Made by a program: the position numbers and the translations under genes. The notes under the pieces are model-generated. The model was not told where the DNA came from. It saw nothing but the letters and a program-made list of their open reading frames with translations, and ran no database searches. DNA of 58,759 nucleotides from an uncultured Candidatus Saccharibacteria bacterium (GTDB lineage: Bacteria; Patescibacteriota; Saccharimonadia; Saccharimonadales; Saccharimonadaceae), in the NCBI GenBank assembly GCA_946408595.1, contig CAMJSX010000004.1, positions 1-58,759 on the forward strand, written 5' to 3'. Positions 8,923 through 17,373 of this stretch are shown piece by piece. Numbering within the stretch: position 1 is the first letter of the stretch; every line of letters begins with the position of its first letter.

Positions 8923-11900
8923 TTATGAATTAATAACGCAGCGAACAGCCCAACCAGCGGTTTTACTAGCTCCTCCACTACCAGGAGCAACACCACTTTT
9001 AAACATTATGAGACCGCCACCTGCATTATACTTATCTATCACCATAGGCGACCAATAAGATCCGATTTCCCCACGACGAGACGTAGATGCCCCCCCTGTT
9101 GATGATCCCTCCCCCCAACTACCAGCACAAACAAAATTGTTCGGAAAGATGCGCCAGCGTTGAACAGCAATAGAATTATTAAATTGATTGCCGCCAGTGC
9201 CATGACTACCATCTGGACTGGTGAGTTTAGTATCTAAATACGAAAAACCACCACTAACAATACTGCTACCTATATCAGAATTACCACCATAAGGTAAGTG
9301 CCAGCCAATAGGGCAAATGTCGCCATCCACATCGCCAGAAGCCATGCTATAAGTACCTTTGCCAGCAGTGGCAGAATACCAGTTGTAATAGTTACCATAA
9401 CTATAAACCGGATAATCAAGATAGGCATAAGCTGGTGAAGTCTGAGTGGTGGCACCAACGCTATGAGTAACACTTGGGCTATAGTCATAAGTATAACCAG
9501 TGGTAGCAGTATTTGTGATATGGAGCTTATTCCAAACATTCAACATAGATTGGTCAAAACAATTAGTATTATGATTATCATCATTAACAACATACCGACA
9601 CCAACCTGTAAAACTAGCATATGTATTGCCATTAGTTCTATTAGTTAAAGATGGTGATAAGTGATTTGCGGTGGTGGCAGCAATAGATAATGAAGAATTC
9701 TGATACCAGGTTTGTTTTAAAGCTACGGTGCCATTATCTACTAATGGATTGTTTGTATTAGACGCTGTGATTGTAGCGCTATTATCTAATCTTAAGTTTT
9801 CGCCCATCCACCAATTGCCATCAGCAAGTTTAGCTACCATATAAACGTCATTGTCACGGTTATCTTCTAGAGCAATTACACTACCATTTGGCATATTGCT
9901 ATATGTTGCGCTCGTGGGATCGAAAGTTTGCATCGTAATACCAGTTTCTGGAGCTATCCAGACAGCGTAAAGAGTAATAACACCATTATTATCGGCATAA
10001 GTAGGAAAATCATTATCTGGATTGAATGTCTCATTAGGACCATAAATTTTATAAGTTCCATTTACAACATTTGTATTAATTGTCGTACGGTCTGTTGTGG
10101 TAATTTGGTTTAAACTCCAACCAGCAAAACCATAACCGCTCCTCTTATAATTTGAAGCGAAGAGATCAAACCAGTCACCCACAGCAACATTAGTATGTTT
10201 GATGTTGACCATATCGCCATCTGTAGCACTGCTATCTGCACCATTGCCATTATAGACGACCGAGTAGACTGAAGCCCAATGAGCATAAAGAGTAATACTA
10301 TCGCCAACGCTAGCACTAGTGATATTATAAGTGCTGCTTACTGGATAAGCAGTGCCAGTGCCATTAGCATTTGTAGTCCACTCCTTAATCTTCCAATTAG
10401 TAAGAATGAATTTATAATAACCACCCAGAGTACCAGAACCATTACCAGAAGCATCGAGATTAATCGCCTGTGTAGAAATAGTATTTGAAGCATCGTCAGT
10501 ACAATTATTATCCGAAGAGGCCCAGGATTTGCAGTTATTAACATAATTAATAATATATTGTGGCACCCACTGAGCATAAAGAGTGATAGTATCACCAGGA
10601 GCAAGACCAAGATTAGAAACTGAAGCGTTTGCGGCTATAGCAACGCCAGAACCATCTGGTGCAGTATTCCACCCAGTGAATCCCCAACCAGTACCACGAG
10701 TGAAGCTATTTGCTCTTGCCATAGTAGAATTAATCTCTACATTTTCTTGAGCAGCAGTGGTACCGGTCACTGGATATTCCGTAGTACCATTACCATCATA
10801 ATATACTGTAGCAGTACCACTACTAGCCACACACCTAACAGAATAACCGTAACGTTTGTAACTATCCCAGTTTGAAGTATTATTATAAACGGGACTATAA
10901 TAAGCACTAGATTGACCGCTATTAGTTGAGGTCCATAATCTAATACTACTAGTTTGACTGGAAAAACTATTGCCATTCCTATATCCGGCATAGATGAAAT
11001 TGTAAGGGGATGCGTGAGCAGCATTATAATTATTAAGGCTTCCTTTAGTTTTTAAATTTTCATACTGAGCAGCTGATGGTAAGTCCCAGTTTTTAGGACA
11101 GATAGAAGTAGTAATGATGGTACCAGCAGTATAGGATGTAGTACTAGCAATGGCGGCCGCATAAGAATAATACCCACCGTAAGTGCTATCTATGAGGACT
11201 TTAGGTGATGTATAGGTTGTAAATGAATTGGTGGTTTCAAATTCCGTAGTGCTTTCAGGAAGAATAAAATTAGTAGTAATGTCTGTATCATCTGGAGTGA
11301 GTTCAATTTCATCATGATCAGCACCAAGATTTAGGTTAGTGGTCATCCAGCAGAGGCCATCGGCAAGTTTGGCGACTGTGTAACTTCTCACAGTGCCATC
11401 ACGGTCGTCTGTTAAAGTAGCAGTGTCATTAATAGACGAATTATAACAAGCCATTGGTGACATATCTTGCATCGTAGCATGATTCGCATTTAGTTTGGTA
11501 AGGTTTGGTTGCCACCAAATAGCATAGAGGGTTGCGATGTTTACCGTAGTTTGGTCTACACCAAAAACACCACTTGGTTGAGAAATAGCAGCACCGCCAG
11601 GACATACTTGGTCCTCTGGATAATTAGGGTTTGCAGTAGGCTGAACACTGCACCAACCTAGAAATTCATAACCAGTGCGTCTAGGTATATTATTGCTCAA
11701 AGTAATGTAAGTGCCAGTAGTGTTACCAGTTTGAGGGTTTGGAGATGGCATGTTAGTAGTATTTGCACCATTTGCGCCATCATTAGCATCATAAGTAATA
11801 CTATAGTTAACTGGATTTCCTACCGCGATGATAGTAAAGGCATGTTCATAAGTACCAGCAGTAAGAGTACCATCAACTCTAGCGCCAAGTGTAATACTAT

Positions 11901-12531
11901 AGGAATCTGTGTTATTAGTGCATGGTGAAGTACCATTGGCACAGGCAGTAGTATTGAGAATAGTAGCGGTATCATAATCTGGAGCTGGGAGATAGTTGGT
12001 ATTATTGCTAGAGTTAAGTTTGCTTGGTAAATAACCCCATTGATTATTGTACTGAGTGTTAGAAATATTTGAAAAGGTGGCTGGTGCGAGGGAGCTAGAA
12101 ATGCTACTGATATACTTAGTATCGTCATCTGTATTGACTAATCTTGAGGCATTAGTTATTTCTGTAGTGTCAGTAGGATTTACAACCTTAGATTTGATAC
12201 TTAGTGTATATCCCGAAACATTATTGGTAGAGACAGTGAAATTAGCCGGAGAAGAGGCCGCAAAGGTGCCAGCAGAAGATGTGGCAGCAAGATCTAGTGC
12301 GAGAGTATCATTAGTAAGCGTGAGGTTAAGAGAAGTAGTACTAGGGTTACCGAGCATGCCACCACGAGCATACGACGAATCAGTTTTGATTTGCACTGGG
12401 AATAAGATAGTAAATACAAGAAGACTAAATAAAACTACAGATGAAATACCAACAAAACGGCTATTTCTTTTATAGGAAATATAACTGCTAAAAGAAGAGC
12501 TCCCAAAATAATGTTTGTGTATGACCTGCAT
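8923..12531 (-). CDS. Giant secreted protein with two FISUMP domains and four InlB-type repeats
   Basis: A 1202-residue paralogue of the adjacent downstream gene. A signal-anchor-like segment lies at about 27-50. The N-terminal beta module again contains WGYLPSKLNSS and GARVDGTLTAGTYEHAF. InlB B-like repeats ending in TLYAIW, TLYAQW, TLYAHW or TLYAVW lie near 244-337, 577-652, 657-750 and 754-855. FISUMP modules lie near 377-567 (VAKLADGLCWMTTNLNL, ICPKNWDLP, VRC) and 890-1202 (LEDNRDNDVYMVAKL, ICPIGWHLP, VRCVINS). No C-terminal anchor is seen. The start is uncertain: the ATG at 12531 lies only four bases from a TATAAT box, so the transcript might begin inside the annotated start codon. Tandem duplication of the two genes is likely. 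Confidence 0.78.
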   Translation of the reverse strand: MQVIHKHYFGSSSFSSYISYKRNSRFVGISSVVLFSLLVFTILFPVQIKTDSSYARGGMLGNPSTTSLNLTLTNDTLALDLAATSSAGTFAASSPANFTVSTNNVSGYTLSIKSKVVNPTDTTEITNASRLVNTDDDTKYISSISSSLAPATFSNISNTQYNNQWGYLPSKLNSSNNTNYLPAPDYDTATILNTTACANGTSPCTNNTDSYSITLGARVDGTLTAGTYEHAFTIIAVGNPVNYSITYDANDGANGANTTNMPSPNPQTGNTTGTYITLSNNIPRRTGYEFLGWCSVQPTANPNYPEDQVCPGGAAISQPSGVFGVDQTTVNIATLYAIWWQPNLTKLNANHATMQDMSPMACYNSSINDTATLTDDRDGTVRSYTVAKLADGLCWMTTNLNLGADHDEIELTPDDTDITTNFILPESTTEFETTNSFTTYTSPKVLIDSTYGGYYSYAAAIASTTSYTAGTIITTSICPKNWDLPSAAQYENLKTKGSLNNYNAAHASPYNFIYAGYRNGNSFSSQTSSIRLWTSTNSGQSSAYYSPVYNNTSNWDSYKRYGYSVRCVASSGTATVYYDGNGTTEYPVTGTTAAQENVEINSTMARANSFTRGTGWGFTGWNTAPDGSGVAIAANASVSNLGLAPGDTITLYAQWVPQYIINYVNNCKSWASSDNNCTDDASNTISTQAINLDASGNGSGTLGGYYKFILTNWKIKEWTTNANGTGTAYPVSSTYNITSASVGDSITLYAHWASVYSVVYNGNGADSSATDGDMVNIKHTNVAVGDWFDLFASNYKRSGYGFAGWSLNQITTTDRTTINTNVVNGTYKIYGPNETFNPDNDFPTYADNNGVITLYAVWIAPETGITMQTFDPTSATYSNMPNGSVIALEDNRDNDVYMVAKLADGNWWMGENLRLDNSATITASNTNNPLVDNGTVALKQTWYQNSSLSIAATTANHLSPSLTNRTNGNTYASFTGWCRYVVNDDNHNTNCFDQSMLNVWNKLHITNTATTGYTYDYSPSVTHSVGATTQTSPAYAYLDYPVYSYGNYYNWYSATAGKGTYSMASGDVDGDICPIGWHLPYGGNSDIGSSIVSGGFSYLDTKLTSPDGSHGTGGNQFNNSIAVQRWRIFPNNFVCAGSWGEGSSTGGASTSRRGEIGSYWSPMVIDKYNAGGGLIMFKSGVAPGSGGASKTAGWAVRCVINS

Positions 12532-12532
12532 A

Positions 12533-12580
12533 CATATTATATTAGCATAAGTTATTTTGTTTTGTAAAGCATTTTAGTGG
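12533..12580 (-). promoter_or_regulatory. Promoter of the 1202-residue surface protein
   Basis: Minus strand TATAAT (12536-12541) is followed by ATGT and the annotated ATG at 12531, a shorter gap than the six bases seen elsewhere. CTTATGCTA just upstream of the hexamer is shared with the promoter region of the paralogue. Confidence 0.4.
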
Positions 12581-12600
12581 TTTGAAATCTTTACTTTTTA

Positions 12601-12615
12601 TGTTATAATTATGAT
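12601..12615 (+). promoter_or_regulatory. Extended -10 promoter, leaderless der
   Basis: TGtTATAAT (hexamer 12604-12609) plus six bases, then ATG at 12616. No SD is present. Confidence 0.7.
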
Positions 12616-14043
12616 ATGAAAAAGATGCCAATTGTAGCTTTAATTGGTCAGACTAACGCAGGGAAGTCTAGCATTTTGAACCGCCTGGCCAGGAAAAATA
12701 TCGCCATCGTAGCACGCGAAGAGGGCACTACGCGCGATAACGTAGTGGCTACAATTGACGATACTTTTATATTGATTGATACAGCGGGCTTAAAAGACCC
12801 TTCTGATGATTTTGAAGCGTCAATCCAGAACCAAATTCAAGACGCCATTGAAGCAGCAGATGTTATCCTAGTGACGCTAGATTCTTCGAAATATTTTGAT
12901 TATCGCGATAAGCAAATCGCTAAAAATGCTCTAAAATCCGGCAAACCAGTTTATTTGGTTTTGAACAAATGTGATCTTGGCGACTCATTACCAATTGAGG
13001 AATTCCGCGCTCTTGGCATTGCACCAGAGAACATTTATTATGTCTCAGCCACGACCGGAGAGGGAATTACTAAATTAAAAGATGGCATAAATGTCCTTTT
13101 GAGGGGATTCCGGAGCGCGGCAGCGCGAGGTTTAGCGCGCGAGCCCCGTGGCGACGGGCGCGAGCGACGCGACCCGAAAAAGGACGTTATGCCAGCTTTG
13201 AAAATTGCACTAATTGGCCGTCCAAACGTAGGTAAATCTTCATTGTTCAACACATTAGGCAAGAAGCAACAAGCTATCGTTAGCTCGAAGCAGGGCACCA
13301 CGCGTGATGTCAACCGTGTAGAAATTCGCTACAAAGGTCGCGATTTAGAGATTTTGGACACCGCGGGATTACGCAAACCTGGCAAGCGCGAAGTTGGCAT
13401 TGAAAAATTTAGCGCCATCAGAACGCTCGCCGCAATCGAAGAAGCCGACATTTGTTGTCTGCTGGTCGACGCTACCGAGCCTCATAGCAAGCTCGACCAA
13501 TCTCTCGCTGGCCAAATCGTCGAAGCCGGCAAGGGAATTATCATGGTGGTAACCAAGGCAGATTTACTAGACGAAGCTACCCCTACTAACTATTACGGCG
13601 AAGAAAACATCAAAAACCGCACCGCCGCCGATTTTCTGATTGACGCCCTCGAAAAAGATTTTGATTTTCTACCTTACGCACCAGTACTTATGACTAGTGC
13701 TAAAACCGGCCTCAACGCTACGCAATTATTCGAGCTCGCCCTAACTATCGACGAAGCCAGACACACCGAAGTTAAAACCTCAGACTTAAACAAAATTCTA
13801 AACGAAGCAATTGTTTCTCACGCTCCCGCCGGTCTCAAAAACACCCGGCCAAAACCAAAATACATCGTGCAAACCGACGTTTGCCCGCCTTGGTTTGTGG
13901 TCCATGGTCACGATTTAGAGTTGCTCCACTGGTCGTGGAAGCGTTATTTAGAGCGTAAAATTCGTGAAAAATACCCATTCATCGGCACGCCAATCATGTT
14001 TTCGTACCGTAGTGACGGGGATAAACTTGACAAAATCGATTAG
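12616..14043 (+). CDS. der: Ribosome-assembly GTPase Der (EngA)
   Basis: A double-Era GTPase that acts in 50S subunit maturation. The first G domain has a P-loop at 11-18 written GQTNAGKS (the family usually has GRPNVGKS), then EEGTTRD, DTAG and NKCD. The second has GRPNVGKSS near 199-207, KQGTTRD, DTAGLR and TKAD. The C-terminal KH-like domain ends GTPIMFSYRSD. The 475 residues include an odd linker (about 163-193) between the G domains that is rich in Arg, Gly and Ala and is encoded by a strongly GC-rich stretch (13105-13175) unlike the rest of the gene. The reading frame continues through it. The gene is leaderless by its -10 spacing. Confidence 0.95.
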   Translation: MKKMPIVALIGQTNAGKSSILNRLARKNIAIVAREEGTTRDNVVATIDDTFILIDTAGLKDPSDDFEASIQNQIQDAIEAADVILVTLDSSKYFDYRDKQIAKNALKSGKPVYLVLNKCDLGDSLPIEEFRALGIAPENIYYVSATTGEGITKLKDGINVLLRGFRSAAARGLAREPRGDGRERRDPKKDVMPALKIALIGRPNVGKSSLFNTLGKKQQAIVSSKQGTTRDVNRVEIRYKGRDLEILDTAGLRKPGKREVGIEKFSAIRTLAAIEEADICCLLVDATEPHSKLDQSLAGQIVEAGKGIIMVVTKADLLDEATPTNYYGEENIKNRTAADFLIDALEKDFDFLPYAPVLMTSAKTGLNATQLFELALTIDEARHTEVKTSDLNKILNEAIVSHAPAGLKNTRPKPKYIVQTDVCPPWFVVHGHDLELLHWSWKRYLERKIREKYPFIGTPIMFSYRSDGDKLDKID

Positions 14044-14064
14044 TTGTGCTATAATTTAAGAATT

Positions 14065-14087
14065 AAGCGTTTTTAGGCGCTTTTTTC
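14065..14087 (+). terminator. Terminator after der
   Basis: AAGCG (14065-14069) pairs with CGCTT (14078-14082) followed by a T-run. A TATAAT lies at 14051-14056 between the der stop and this hairpin, so a very short transcript could start and stop here; that is speculative. Confidence 0.5.
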
Positions 14088-14095
14088 TTTTTTAT

Positions 14096-14182
14096 GATAA
14101 AATTAAGGTAAGTGGGAGAAACTAAAGGAGGCTCTCATTTTTTGAGTTAGAACTCAAAGTACATTAAAAAGGAGGCTAGGGT
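14096..14182 (+). promoter_or_regulatory. phoH leader with duplicated SD and a hairpin
   Basis: A TAAAAT box near 14097 precedes AAAGGAGGCT at 14124-14133, then a perfect 8-bp hairpin TTTGAGTT-AG-AACTCAAA (14141-14158), then a second AAAGGAGGCT at 14168-14177, seven bases before the ATG. The first SD copy has no long ORF after it. The layout could be regulatory. Confidence 0.45.
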
Positions 14183-15823
14183 ATGAAAAAAAGACCAATC
14201 TATGTCATAGACACCAACATTTTGTTGGATTATGGCGAGATCATACCACCACCCGATAAATCAAACGTTGAGATTCGTGAACCAACGATTGATTTAAAGG
14301 GAGCACACCTGGTGATTCCTTCCGCGGTAGTGCGCGAGCTTTCCAGTTTCAAGAAGGAAAAAAGCGACCGCGGTCGGTCAGCACGTGAAGCTCTGCGACG
14401 CCTAAGAGCGCTCGTAGAGGAGCAACAAACCAACATGGCCTGGTCTTACGGGCTGGAAAATGCCATCTGGATCCCCGAGACCGGTCAGAAGATTTCTATT
14501 TTGCCCATCAACTGCAATTTCAAGAAATCTTTGCCATTCGCTCCTTCTGAAAGCGATATGGATGGTCAAATTATTTTGACCACACTGTCCGCTATCTTTA
14601 AGGAGTTAGAAATCCCTACCGATGGTAGTGCGAAAAAAGAAAGAGTCTTGGTGGCAGAATGTGACAACGTCACCCTACTCACCAACGACAATGGTTTAGC
14701 CATTCGTGCTAGACAACGTGGTATCAAAACCAGTCGTTACGGCTACAAGTATCCGGAACCCTACACTGGTAGACGTGATATCGCAGTACCAAGGGAACTC
14801 CTGGCAGAATTCTTCGCAGCGAAAAGAGTTTCGCGTATGTATTTTGAAGAAATGATGCCGGATCAACCCCGATTGGTAGCTAACGAGTTTATCGTCATGC
14901 GAGTGGAAGGCGACGAGTATCCTGGGCTTTACGTACCAGAATTTGATCCGTATTTTGCCTACATCGGACGTTATGACGCAGAGGAAGATGCTATTGTCAC
15001 CTTAAAGTACGCTAGCAGCTTCCCGGTACAACCGCGCAACCCTGGTCAGGCTATCTATGCAGAGGCGCTCATGAATCCTGATTTTTCAGCCATTATCTGC
15101 ACTGGCCCGGCCGGTTGTGGCAAGACCTTCATGGCTACCGTCTATGGCTACAACGCCTGCAAAGACGGTGAGTTCATCGGTGTCACGGTGATTCCGTGTG
15201 AAAGCCAAAGCAAAATTGGCGCTCTGCCTGGAGACCTTGGTGAAAAAATGGACCCCGAGGTGCAACCACTCAAAAACGCTCTCAGAAACTACCTACTCAT
15301 CAGCGATTCCAAGCTGAAAAAGGAGCTCGAAGCCCTGAAAAAGTTCGGTCAGGAAGTCAAAGCTGCCGAAAACAAAGGTGCTTCGAAAAAGTGTAGTTGC
15401 GAAAACGGTCAAGATGAGGACGTTCAGAATAAACGTTCGATCAAGTCGAAGCTCAAAGACCGCGTCGATTTAATCTGGGAAAACTGGTTTTCTAGTATCC
15501 CGATCGAAAACGCCCGTGGTCGCGACTTTGCCTACGAACTGGCCATTTATGACGAGTTCCAAGACCAAAATGTCTCACAGGCCGATACGCTAATTAAGCG
15601 TCTAGGCACCGACGGCAAAATCATCCTCACCGGTGATATCGAGCAGATTCACGCCCCGTATCTTGACCGCACCAACAATGGTCTAGTCTACGCATCGCGA
15701 CTGCTCTACGACAACCCGATGGTGGCACAGGTATGCTTTACCGAGGAAGAAATCATTCGCCATCCGTTGGTGAAGATTGTCGCTACTCGGCAAAAAGATG
15801 CCCACGCCAAGAAAGAACCTTAA
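14183..15823 (+). CDS. phoH: PIN-PhoH family ATPase (YlaK type)
   Basis: A 546-residue two-domain protein. An N-terminal PIN-like nuclease fold (about 1-185) begins IYVIDTNILLDYG and has acidic positions such as AECDNVTLLTNDNG. A PhoH-type P-loop NTPase follows, with GPAGCGKT near 309-316 and DEFQDQN near 456-462, then TGDIEQIH. PIN-PhoH proteins are reported as RNA-unwinding and cleaving enzymes; the exact substrate here is unknown. An insert rich in Lys, Glu and Cys lies near 385-420. The start is set by a consensus AAAGGAGG seven bases upstream, one of the strongest SDs in the window, in contrast to the leaderless neighbours der and pth. Confidence 0.9.
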   Translation: MKKRPIYVIDTNILLDYGEIIPPPDKSNVEIREPTIDLKGAHLVIPSAVVRELSSFKKEKSDRGRSAREALRRLRALVEEQQTNMAWSYGLENAIWIPETGQKISILPINCNFKKSLPFAPSESDMDGQIILTTLSAIFKELEIPTDGSAKKERVLVAECDNVTLLTNDNGLAIRARQRGIKTSRYGYKYPEPYTGRRDIAVPRELLAEFFAAKRVSRMYFEEMMPDQPRLVANEFIVMRVEGDEYPGLYVPEFDPYFAYIGRYDAEEDAIVTLKYASSFPVQPRNPGQAIYAEALMNPDFSAIICTGPAGCGKTFMATVYGYNACKDGEFIGVTVIPCESQSKIGALPGDLGEKMDPEVQPLKNALRNYLLISDSKLKKELEALKKFGQEVKAAENKGASKKCSCENGQDEDVQNKRSIKSKLKDRVDLIWENWFSSIPIENARGRDFAYELAIYDEFQDQNVSQADTLIKRLGTDGKIILTGDIEQIHAPYLDRTNNGLVYASRLLYDNPMVAQVCFTEEEIIRHPLVKIVATRQKDAHAKKEP

Positions 15824-15833
15824 ATTAAAATCT

Positions 15834-15900
15834 TGCCTTCTGCAAATGTTGCAAAGGCGAGGCCTCCTGAGCCCCCGCGACTTTCGCGGGGGTTATTTTT
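15834..15900 (+). terminator. Tandem hairpins and terminator after phoH
   Basis: GCCTT-c-TGCAA-atg-TTGCA-AAGGC (15834-15857) is followed by CCCCCGCGA (15872-15880) pairing with TCGCGGGGG (15884-15892) and TTATTTTT. The second hairpin is a strong rho-independent terminator. Confidence 0.85.
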
Positions 15901-15901
15901 A

Positions 15902-15916
15902 TGGTATAATATGCTT
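15902..15916 (+). promoter_or_regulatory. Extended -10 promoter, leaderless pth
   Basis: TGgTATAAT (hexamer 15905-15910), then ATGCTT, then ATG at 15917. Confidence 0.7.
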
Positions 15917-16438
15917 ATGAAACTAGTTGTTGGTTTAGGAAATCCAGGGGGACGGTATAATTTCACGCGGCACAACGCGGGATTTTTAGCGCTGGATTTT
16001 TATTTCAAACTTCGTGGGCTGTCTTGGGATGCTAAACCACGCTTTGGCGCAATATGTGCAAGGGAAGGCGACGTGTTTTTTGTAAAACCACAAGATTTCT
16101 ATAATGATTCCGGACGTGCTGTAGCGGAATTCGCACGGTATTATAAGATTGATTTATCTAATATATTAGTGATTTGCGATAATTTCGACCTAGAATTTGG
16201 CAAAGTACGCGCTCGCATCTCCGGCGCCGCAGGAGGGAATAACGGCCTCAAGTCTATCGATACTTCTTTAAGTTCGTCAGAATATCCACGAATTCGAATT
16301 GGCACCGGAAATGACGCTCTGCGTCGGCAAATGGGAGACATAGATTTCGTACTCTCACGCTTTACCCCTGAAGAAAAAGAGAAGTTGCCAGACGTTTTAC
16401 GCGAAGTCGCCACTAAAATCGACGAATTCCTTAGTTAA
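15917..16438 (+). CDS. pth: Peptidyl-tRNA hydrolase
   Basis: Releases peptides from prematurely dropped peptidyl-tRNA. The product has 173 residues from the leaderless ATG at 15917; upstream in-frame starts would read through the phoH terminator and are rejected. The family motif GLGNPG is at 6-11 and the catalytic His at 19 (TRHNAGF). The Asp of the CDNFDL stretch corresponds to the catalytic Asp of the usual HDDLD motif. The usual GGHNGLKS appears as GGNNGLKS, an Asn for His change in the substrate-binding loop. The protein is slightly shorter than the typical 185-195 residues. Its stop overlaps the convergent dprA stop by eight bases. Confidence 0.94.
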   Translation: MKLVVGLGNPGGRYNFTRHNAGFLALDFYFKLRGLSWDAKPRFGAICAREGDVFFVKPQDFYNDSGRAVAEFARYYKIDLSNILVICDNFDLEFGKVRARISGAAGGNNGLKSIDTSLSSSEYPRIRIGTGNDALRRQMGDIDFVLSRFTPEEKEKLPDVLREVATKIDEFLS

Positions 16439-17345
16439 GACTCCAAGCGTTCATACCAAGAGCACGCAGGCGACCTTTAATCTCAAGAAGTGTGACGGTC
16501 TGGTTGAAAACCTCTGGTGGAAGGTTAGTGGCCTGCATAATCTCTTCGCCTTTTCTAAGACCAGAAGCTATCGCCTGGAGAATCAGAGTTTCCACATCAG
16601 TGTCACCGACAAGATGCGACTTTTTCAGGCGTTTTTGCTTCTTATAGTATTCTTCAGGGAATAGTTCACGTAAAACATCATCTGGTTCGGTGTAGGGAAA
16701 AGCGCCCTGTTTGATCAGTTTATTGCACCCCTGAGAATATGGATTAGTGATATTGCCTGGCACCGCAAAAACAGTCTTGCCTTGTTCAATAGCATGCGTA
16801 GCGGTGTTTAAAGAACCAGATTGCTCGGCCGCCTCCACCACTACAACAATATCAGAGAGGCCAGCAATCAAGCGGTTACGCTCCAAAAAACTAGTTCTCA
16901 TAAAAACTTTTGCCCCTGGAGCATATTCAGATATAATGGCACCATTTTTAGCTAATATTTCTTCGGCGAGCTTAAGGTGATTTCTAGGGTAAATTTGGTC
17001 AATTGGCGTCCCTAGCACCGCAATAGTAGTACCGCCCCCATCCAGGCACCCCTGATGGCCGATCGAATCTATCCCATAGGCCAGACCAGAAATCACAATT
17101 ACATTATGTTTAGCCAACTCGTAAGCTAGCTTATAAGCTACCTCTTCACCATATTTAGTATTATGCCTAGAACCCACGATAGCGACAGTTTTAGGGCGCT
17201 GTTTTGACACATTTTCTGGCATTTTACCATAAAAATACAATATTTTAGGCTTAAGCGCAATAGAGTTTAACACCTCTGTAAAATCGCTCTCCAGAGGTGA
17301 GATTTGGTTGATTTTTTCAGAAAAGTGTGAAAAAAGTATTGACAT
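16431..17345 (-). CDS. dprA: DNA processing protein DprA
   Basis: Loads RecA on incoming single-stranded DNA during natural transformation. The 304-residue protein has the Rossmann-like DprA core: VAIVGSRHNTKYG near 54-66, SGLAYGIDSIGHQGCL near 86-101, FLERNRLIAGLS and PGNITNPYSQGCNKLI. A C-terminal winged-helix part (about 240-304) is recognisable by its TDVETLILQAIASG start. The start ATG at 17345 has AGGAG seven bases upstream. It is a sign that this lineage keeps DNA uptake, as reported for CPR bacteria. Its 5' end overlaps the -35 element of the RNA promoter on the other strand, so the two units may interfere. Confidence 0.94.
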   Translation of the reverse strand: MSILFSHFSEKINQISPLESDFTEVLNSIALKPKILYFYGKMPENVSKQRPKTVAIVGSRHNTKYGEEVAYKLAYELAKHNVIVISGLAYGIDSIGHQGCLDGGGTTIAVLGTPIDQIYPRNHLKLAEEILAKNGAIISEYAPGAKVFMRTSFLERNRLIAGLSDIVVVVEAAEQSGSLNTATHAIEQGKTVFAVPGNITNPYSQGCNKLIKQGAFPYTEPDDVLRELFPEEYYKKQKRLKKSHLVGDTDVETLILQAIASGLRKGEEIMQATNLPPEVFNQTVTLLEIKGRLRALGMNAWSLN

Positions 17346-17367
17346 ATTTTCTCCTGTGTGATATAAT
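17339..17367 (+). promoter_or_regulatory. Perfect consensus sigma-70 promoter for the RNA at 17374
   Basis: TTGACA (17339-17344), a 17-bp spacer and TATAAT (17362-17367): both hexamers match consensus exactly. The -35 lies over the dprA start codon. The preceding AAAAAGTA and the GTGATATAA around the -10 recur at 56281-56318. Confidence 0.8.
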
Positions 17368-17373
17368 GATAGC

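Noticed and set aside
12056-12475. 139-residue antisense ORF in the 1202-residue gene
   Set aside because: Same low-complexity shadow effect; the sense frame has clear domains.
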